DNA of 10,000 bases from Chondrilla cf. caribensis (Eukaryota > Porifera > Demospongiae > Chondrillida > Chondrillidae). Below, piece after piece: positions 1 through 7,874 of the stretch; within the stretch, counting starts at the first letter, position 1, and every line of letters begins with the position of its first letter. The notes under the pieces are model-generated. The model was not told the origin of the DNA. It worked only from the letters and a program-made list of their open reading frames with translations, and did no database searches. Made by a program: the position numbers and the translations under genes. The stretch is taken from the NCBI GenBank assembly GCA_964020155.1, contig OZ026569.1, positions 1,224,809 to 1,234,808 of the forward strand, in the 5' to 3' direction.

Positions 1-388
1 TAATGGTGGGTGTGGTCAGGCCTGTGTCAATGAAAGTCAAATTGAGAAAGCAAGTCCACCCATATCTGGCACATTTACTGTTGCCAATAGCAACGGCCAA
101 ATCACCAATGACATCCCAGTGACTGCATCAGCTGCTGAAATCAAACAGTTTCTGGAGGAGATCCACGATGGAGTGGAGCTTGACGTCACTGAAGAGTTCA
201 GGTGCCATCGGTATGAGTGGACCATCAAGTGGAGGAATGGTGGTGGGGACCAGGACCCTCTGGTTGTCAATCACGACAACTTGGAGGGCATGAGCATCTC
301 ATCCACTGTGGTGGAGGAGGTCAATGGAGGAATCCTGTTTCGACCGGTTAGAGGTGACATGTTACGACAGCCTCATCCATCACCACAA
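1..388 (+). CDS. Exon 1 (partial): pre-TIG module of fibrocystin-L
   Basis: The frame starting at base 2 is open from the window edge to a donor at 389 (CAA|GTGAGT, phase 0) and gives 129 residues. It begins with a Cys-containing stretch (NGGCGQACVNES). It continues with a compact alpha/beta-looking segment including ASAAEIKQFLEEI and the end motif GDMLRQPHPSPQ. In fibrocystin-L a module of this type, ending in a sequence like D-LR-PH--PQV-V-VN-IPS-C, stands directly before a TIG domain, and the next exon continues in exactly that way. Reading through the donor reaches a stop within six codons, which supports splicing. The 5' boundary is outside the window or at an acceptor too close to the edge to judge. 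I know no biochemical role for this module. Confidence 0.8.
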
Positions 389-1801
389 GTGAGTCCCATC
401 CACTGAGTAACCATGGTAACTGTTTTGTCATGATTTTTTGTTTTTGGGTTGATAGGTTGAAGTCATTGTCAACAAAATCCCCTCCTCCTGTCGCCAAGGT
501 AATTGTGGATTCAATTACACCAGTGAGCTAACACCAGAAATATCTTGGTCACACCCTTCAAGTGGTTCATCTGGGACTGTGATTACTATTGTTGGAGAGG
601 GTTTTACCCTCGGTGATGGTAATATCAGTGTTCGTGTTGGAGAGGCTGACTGCGAGGTTACTGACTACAATGACACCACCATCACGTGCTCAGCTGGACC
701 ACATCAAGCTGGGACTTTCCCTGTGTCTGTCCTTGTTGGAAATGTTGGTTACGCCCTTCGTCCGACGGGTGTGGCTCTGTTTACTTATCAACTTACAGTG
801 TCATCTGTAGATCGTGACTCCGGCAGTACTGGTGGAGGGACTCTTATCCGTATCCTTGGCAACGGTTTTCCAGCAATTCCCACGATGAACAATGATTCTG
901 ATTACCATCTTTTGAGAAAGCATTTGGAATGGTTTTCCTCTGCTATTCAACCTCATGACACTCCAACAACAGGTGTTTCGCGTTTCCAATTTGAAGTGAA
1001 TAATGAAACCTGGAGTGGCAATGGAACTATCAACCAGACTCAAAGCAATGTCAGTGTACCAGGTGATAAAACTGACAGTGGTGGGAAGTTCACTCCAGGG
1101 CTACTGGTCCTGGTGGGGAGTCATCCGTGTCTCATTGTGTCTTCAGCTCTCGATGAGATTGCATGCTTGACTCCACCTGGTCCAATTGAAGGAGGTGTGG
1201 TCAACATCTCTGTGTGCATTGAAGGAGAAGTGATCCATATGGAGGATGCCTTCACCTACACCAACGACACCACCCCCTTCATCACCGGTTACTCCCCACA
1301 GTACAGCAATGTGCTTGAAGATGTAGCACTATCGTTCTCAGGGTCCCAACTCAACTCCACCCACCAGCCCATTGTGGTGGCCATCCACCTCAAGCAAGAT
1401 TTCCACATCTTCTGCAATGTGACGTCTGTCTCCAGTGACAGTATCGACTGCTCCTTGGATGGGACCACACTGCCACCTGGGAGGTACAGAGTGGGCGTGT
1501 TCTACCCCACAGAGGCACACCCCTCCTACCTCATATCTTGTGATAATGGCAATGATGAAGACTGTCCACGCCCACACTACTCTCTGCCGTGTTTTGATGT
1601 TGTGTTCTTTATAGACTCGACCACACCCTCTAATAGGTCTTACCTGGGTGGTACCCATCTTACTATCAGTGGAGGGGGATTCCGGTCTGACAACCTTACT
1701 GTTACTGTTGGTAACAAGATGTGCAACATAGTTTCTGTCAACACTTCCTCCATTACCTGCACCACCTCAGGACTACAGAGGACACTCAATGGGTTCATCA
1801 C

Positions 1802-1868
<67 letters not shown>

Positions 1869-4707
1869 TGTCGATCTGGCTGTCCATGCATATATGCGTG
1901 TTTGGTAGAGGGCGTGGTCCTTGGTTGGTGAGTGTTGATTAATATCTTTTGTCCTGTTTTATTAGACGCCAGATACACATTTCCATGGATACCATCCAAT
2001 CTAACAGTGTATGTTGGAGACTCAGTGAAAGTGAGTTTGTTTGTTTGTGTTTCATTTGAACACATAATATTATGCAACATGAATACCATGTAGGTATGGT
2101 ATGTAGTGCAATGTACAGTCAATTGTCAGCTAGTGTGTGCTGTTCAATGACTGTTAACTTTGACCTCCTCCCTCTCTACGCAGTGGGAGTGGACCAGTCT
2201 GTTTGATATCCATCAGGTAGGACCACCTGATAGGCCACGCCTACCTGGTTTCCATAGAGACCCAACAGAAAGTGGAATACTAACCGTACTGTTCACCACA
2301 CCGGGGGAATACCACTACGGAGGATATGTTGATCAAAACACGGGGGCGGAGCTGAGGGCTGTGGTCCGTGTGCTCAAACGCCGATCTTCAGAAGAGGAGA
2401 TTGTTGTGTGGGCGGGTCCATTCCGAGCCATGACATCCAAGAACACGACTGTTCATGACAACACCAACAACACATTTACTTATGATCCTCTCACCACACC
2501 TGTGGTTGACTGGGTGGGGCCCTCAGTGGTCCATCCCGGAGATGACATCATGCTGGGCGGTACTGGCTTGGATGGTGATGTGACTGTCACACTCATGTCA
2601 CATGACTCTAGAACCAAGTACACTTGCACAGTCCTCACCCAGGGTGCCTACAACCTTTCCTGTCGAGTGAACACCAGTGAGAAACCCCCCGTGGGTGTCC
2701 CCCTCCGGCTACTTGTGCTAACTGCTTCTGGTTTTGCTCTTGTAGCTCCAGCAAATAGATCCAGTTTTATCCAGTTGACTCCAATTATCACTGGTGTAGT
2801 TAGCCCTCAGGGCTCAGTACTGGGTGGTGCTAGCATAACTATCATGGGATATGGATTTGATTCTGTTGAAAGTGTCACGTTGGGGAATTCCCCTTGCACC
2901 ATCACTGGTTCAAATTTTAGCACCATCACATGCACCACACCTCCAAGTCCCACCGAGAGTGATGCTGTGGTTAATGTGAGTGTTGTTGTCATGGCAACCT
3001 ATGGAGAGCCAACAAGTGCAGATTGTGACACCACCACTTCTGACTGTTCCTATAACTACACAATCGAGGCCACACCTGTGATTACATCCCTCGATTCCAC
3101 TTCCATTCCTGCCACTGGGAATCAAAGTGTGTCCCTAACTGGCATGTTCCCAGATACCTCAACTGACAACTTCACTATTCAGCTGGTACCTCAGATCAGG
3201 AGGACCACCTGCTCCACTGGGGTAGGGAGTGCTAATCGGACATGCAATGTCACCTTCCTCTCTGCTACCTCGCTGACATGCACACTCCCTGAGCTATGTG
3301 CAGGTCAGTACCTTCTGGTTGGATTCTCTACTTCTGTTGGATATGCCCTCATATCCAATGGGACAAACCCTGTTATTTCTATAGAACCAGAAATCTCCCT
3401 GGTAACACCTCAGGGAGGAAGTACAGCTGGAGGAACAGTGGTCAATATCTATGGAGGAGGGTTTTCCCCTACTCCAGAAGACATATCCATCTTAGTGGAT
3501 AGCTCAAGCTGTGAGGTCCTATCCTCATCTTTCACTATGGTAACCTGTGTCACCCCACCTCACCCTGATGGGGAGGTGTCTTTTGTCATCACCATAAATG
3601 GTATCAGGTTTCCAAGTTTCCAGTTTAATTATTCCACCAACAGCACACCGTACGTCAACAGTATGACACCAACCAGTGGTAACCATGGGGACCTCATCAC
3701 TCTCTTTGTGTCCAATGTTCCAGACAATGCATCAGTTGTTGTTACCATCGGAATCATAAGATGTCTTGTTACCATAGTAACACAAAATGAGATCAACTGT
3801 ACACTTGGTTTGAACTATGTTGGAGGTTACAGTGTTAAACTGTGGGTGGACCCACTGGGTTCCGCCATTTCTAGTGTTCACTTTTCTTACAATTTTGTTC
3901 TGTCTGGAGTCTCACCAGTGGAGGGAAGTTTGACTGGCATGTCAGAACTGGTTATAACTGGTATTGGATTTGACCCTGCCCGAAGCTCCATCACAGTTTG
4001 CGATAAATCTTGTAGCATTTCAGACTCTGTGGCCCCGCCCACTTCTAGAAAACTTCGCTGTATACTTCCCACCAACACAAATGTTACCCTGGGGTCAGGG
4101 GGTCAGGAGTCATGTGATGTTGTGGTGACCTCTCTGGTGACTTCGAAGACCCTTCAAGCTGGCTACACCTACAAGGACAGTCTGACGTCAACAATCAGCA
4201 GGGTGGAGCCCAGGAGGGGCGGGTCAGCTGGAGGCACCTTCATCACCATATTTGGAAGTGATCTGGATGGCAATGTGAATGTTACCATAGGAACAACTGA
4301 TTGTGCAGTAACTGAAAGTAACTCCACCCACATCATCTGCCGTACTGGTGCAAGTAGAACCACCATTACAGCTCCACTTATGGTATTCATTGAGGGGCGT
4401 GGTTTCGCATACTCCACCCAGCCCAATAGCACCACTTATCGCTATGTGGACCTGTGGAGCTCCAACTTCACCTGGGGTGGGCTGGCCCCACCTGTTGAAG
4501 GGGACTTTGTAGTAGTACCAAAGGGGCAAACCCTGTCAATTGATGTGGACACGCCCATTCTGAGTATGCTCCTGATTGAAGGAGGCAGTGTACTGTTTGA
4601 TGACAACCAAGATGTCACTCTGCGATCGGAACACATATTGATTGTCAATGATGGCTTGTTACAGGTGAGGTGGTGTGTGTGTATGTGTGTATAATGTGTG
4701 TGCGTGC

Positions 4708-4805
<98 letters not shown>

Positions 4806-7800
4806 ACGTGTCGATCTGGCTGTCCATGCATATGCATGTTTGGTAGAGGGCGTGGTCCTTGGTTGGTGAGTGTTGATTAATGTCTTTTGTCCTGTTTTAT
4901 TAGACGCCAGGTACACATTTCCATTTGTGTGTGTGTGTGTGCTGAGTGTGTAATTGTGTAGATTGTGTGTGTAGTCATCTTGATTCACACTAATAGTCAT
5001 CTCCACCATCCTCTCCCCAGGTGGGTACAGAGGAGGAACCCTTCCAGCATCGCGGGGAGATTGTGATGTATGGCCACCCCCTCTCCACCGAGATACCCTT
5101 GTTCGGGGCAAAGACTCTGGCTGTTCGCGAAGGAATGCTTGACCTGCACGGTAAACCCATTGAGGTGACATGGACCAGGCTCTCACAAACAGCTGAACCA
5201 GGAGACACTATGTTAACACTACAAGACGCAGTCAATTGGGAAGTGGGTGGGAGGATTGTCATAGCATCCACCAGTCGGAGTCAGCGTGAGAACGAAGAGG
5301 CAGAGATTGTTGCCATTAGCAACAATGGTAAAGCTTTGACCATATCACGAATCCCGGACCCCGGGGAAACTCCCTCCAGTAATCCTCTTGGTCTCAGATA
5401 CAGACATATCTCAGTTCAGCAGACACTAGCAGGTGTGTATGTGGACACCAGCGCAGAGGTGGGGTATTTGACAAGGAATGTTGTTGTCAGGGGCAACCGA
5501 TTACAAGAGTGGGTACGTGTGGTGGACGACTGCACAGAAGGATTCAATGTTGGTATGCATGAGACTCAGACCTGTTTCGAAGGTCGTTTTGGAGTTGAGG
5601 AAACAGACGATCAGTTCGGTTCCCAAATCATGCTCCATGCAGCAGAACAGGACCAGCACCTTGTGGTGGGTAGGATCGAATATGTCGAGGTCACTCATGC
5701 CGGTCAGGCCTTCAGACTGGGACGCTATCCCATTCATTTCCATCTCAATGGTGACGTCACTGGATCCTATGTGCGTGGGTGTGCCATCCACCACACATTC
5801 AACCGGGCCGTCACGATCCATGCTGTGAACAACCTCCTGGTGGAGAAGAATGTGGCCTATGATATTCTGGGACACGCCTACTTCCTGGAAGACGGTGTCG
5901 AGGAGTACAACATCATCCAGGACAACCTGGGTATCTTCGTACGTGCATCCAGTAGTCTCCTCAATGTTGACATCACCCCGGCCACCTTCTGGATCGTGAA
6001 TCCTCGTAACTATGTTCGTCGCAATGCAGCAGCAGGGGGAACCCACTTTGGTTTCTGGTACCGTCTGGAGCAACACCCAACTGGTCCGTCAGCTACCACC
6101 AGTGTGTGTCCGAGGAAGATCCCTCTACTGGAATTCACAAATAACACTGCTCACTCCTTTGGGTGGTATGGAGTGTGGGTATTCCCCAGCTATCATCCTA
6201 CTGCTGAAGGGACCTGCGGAGGGCGGACACCAAAGAAGGCGGAGTTCACCAACTTCCTCTCCTGGAGGAACACACGAGGAGTTGCATTCACAGAAGTGGG
6301 TTCCCTGCAACTGAAGGACTCCATTATGATCGACAATAAGCTAGCTGGTGTGGAAGTCATGAATCTGTCTAATACTTGCTGGGGAGAGGAAGGTCCTCTA
6401 GTTGAGAATGTAATTGTTGTTGGACACACCCCCAGTATCGACGAGGATGTACCTGATGAGATTTTCTGCACTGAAGCAGGTATCAAGCTCCCCAAGAGTG
6501 ACTACCTCACCGTGAGGAATGTGACATTCCTCAACTTCGACCGGGACAACTGCAGACCAATAAGAGCCTGTGCTCACTGCAAGGTGTTCCAAGGAGGGTA
6601 TGAGTCCCGTTTCAGTGGAATCCAGTTTGAGAATGTTGATTATATTGTGGAATGGAAATGGGAACACGAACATGTGTGCAGGGATGAAGATGGCTCCCTG
6701 ACAGGTGTAGTGGGTGGAGCTCTCCTCCCCCACTCCCCACTCCTACCAACTGACAGGTGCCATCTCAACACGACATTGTCAAGAAGTGACAGTGGTGTGT
6801 GTGATTCCACCATTAGATTTCAACGTGTTGCCATAAATCCTCTCCTCCCTCCCTCATTGAATTTTCAATACCTCCTCATCAGCAGTTGGGATCCAGCCAC
6901 CAATTCCCCATCGCGGGTCCCCTTTCAGGGAGGACTCATGGCCGTACTACCCTTGGAGCGCTCCTACAAGTTGACCTGGGAGAACGACAGCCATCTTACC
7001 AACATCTCCTATCACGCCCTTTTCAATAAAATGTCTGCCGGGGATTACTTGTGGTTCAGTCACCAATTCTCCCAGGCTCTTGACATTGTACACATCAATA
7101 ATGTACAACGCAATCAGACAGAGGTAGTTCCAAACCCAACTGAACATGGGAATGGGGACTGGCACTACAGTGAAGCGGCCGACATTGTCTACTACCTGGT
7201 GGAGGGATCCAGCACGGACACCTGTCACGGAGGACAGGACAACTCACTGACCTTTGACTCCTACAAGTGCTTCTTCCAAAACTGCATCATCCCCGAGCCA
7301 GAGGTGGTCCCACCTCCTCCTCGATTCCCCAATGAGACCCTTGCCTGGTCTGAAATATGGGGGAACACCTCCCTTGGTGAAAATGATGACGTCACCATCG
7401 AACCCCTGTGGCACGTGGTGGTGGATGTCCCCATCCCGAGACTGCGTAACATCATTGTGTACGGAGTTCTGCAGCTGAACGACACCATGGACCATCACAT
7501 ACAAGCCAGCGTCATCTACATCAGAGGAGGACAGCTAATAGCAGGGTTACCAGGGCAACCATTCAAGCACAAAGTGACATTCACCTTATATGGAAATAAA
7601 GGTAAGATTGTTTATACAATGTTTCCCCAGAAAAAAATAAAAGGGGGAGGGGTCACTATGAATGTTTTGATGTATAATTATCAATATGGCTTTAACACTT
7701 AACACAATAATATTATAAATCTTTATTCTAACAAAAAAATTGCCACAGAACAGAGAATGAAGGGGGGGAGTGCCCTGGTACCCCCCTTTTGGGGAAACCC

Positions 7801-7835
7801 TGGTTTATATATGCATTTGTGTGTGGGGGGTGTAG

Positions 7836-7874
<39 letters not shown>

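Larger units (their letters stand above)
4665..5020 (+). other. Intron 4 (356 nt, phase 0) with microsatellite and duplicated unit
   Basis: The donor is CAG|GTGAGG and the acceptor is CCATCCTCTCCCCAG|GTGGGTACA. Joining gives NDGLLQ-VGTEEEPFQHRGEI, the expected centre of a G8 domain. In order, the intron holds a mixed GT/GCGT tract (4672-4804), a second copy of the intron 2/exon 3 boundary (4801-4924), a short GT tract (4926-4940), and a tail with a good pyrimidine tract. No gene is seen inside it. Confidence 0.85.

Noticed and set aside
1804..1865. Tandem repeats as a CRISPR or satellite array
   Set aside because: It is a simple dinucleotide microsatellite with no spacers or longer unit.
1640..2122. 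Minus-strand open frame with a His-Thr repeat and a segment (NGNVYLASNKTGQK) also found on the minus strand at 4659-5186
   Set aside because: Both are antisense readings of the GT tract and the duplicated intron unit. The shared peptide reflects the DNA duplication, and the 2-base gap breaks the frame between copies.
2160..2183. Start of a separate gene at the beginning of the exon 4 open frame
   Set aside because: These bases form the pyrimidine tract and acceptor of intron 3. The cupredoxin-like module continues from exon 3 in frame.
4675..4880. Plus-strand open frames of Cys-Val repeats in intron 4
   Set aside because: They are translations of the microsatellite, with no family resemblance, and lie inside a well-supported intron.
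5501..6076. Minus-strand open frame of about 190 codons opposite exon 5
   Set aside because: It is an antisense shadow of strongly family-like coding sequence, and its product shows no recognisable domain.
7603..7702. Extension of exon 5 to the stop at 7700-7702 as the end of the protein
   Set aside because: It would cut G8-2 in half. A strong donor GTAAGA and an in-frame continuation from 7913 support splicing instead.
7751..7800. G-run/C-run hairpin as a transposon end or terminator
   Set aside because: There is no partner repeat, target-site duplication or transposase remnant nearby, and bacterial-type terminators do not apply here.
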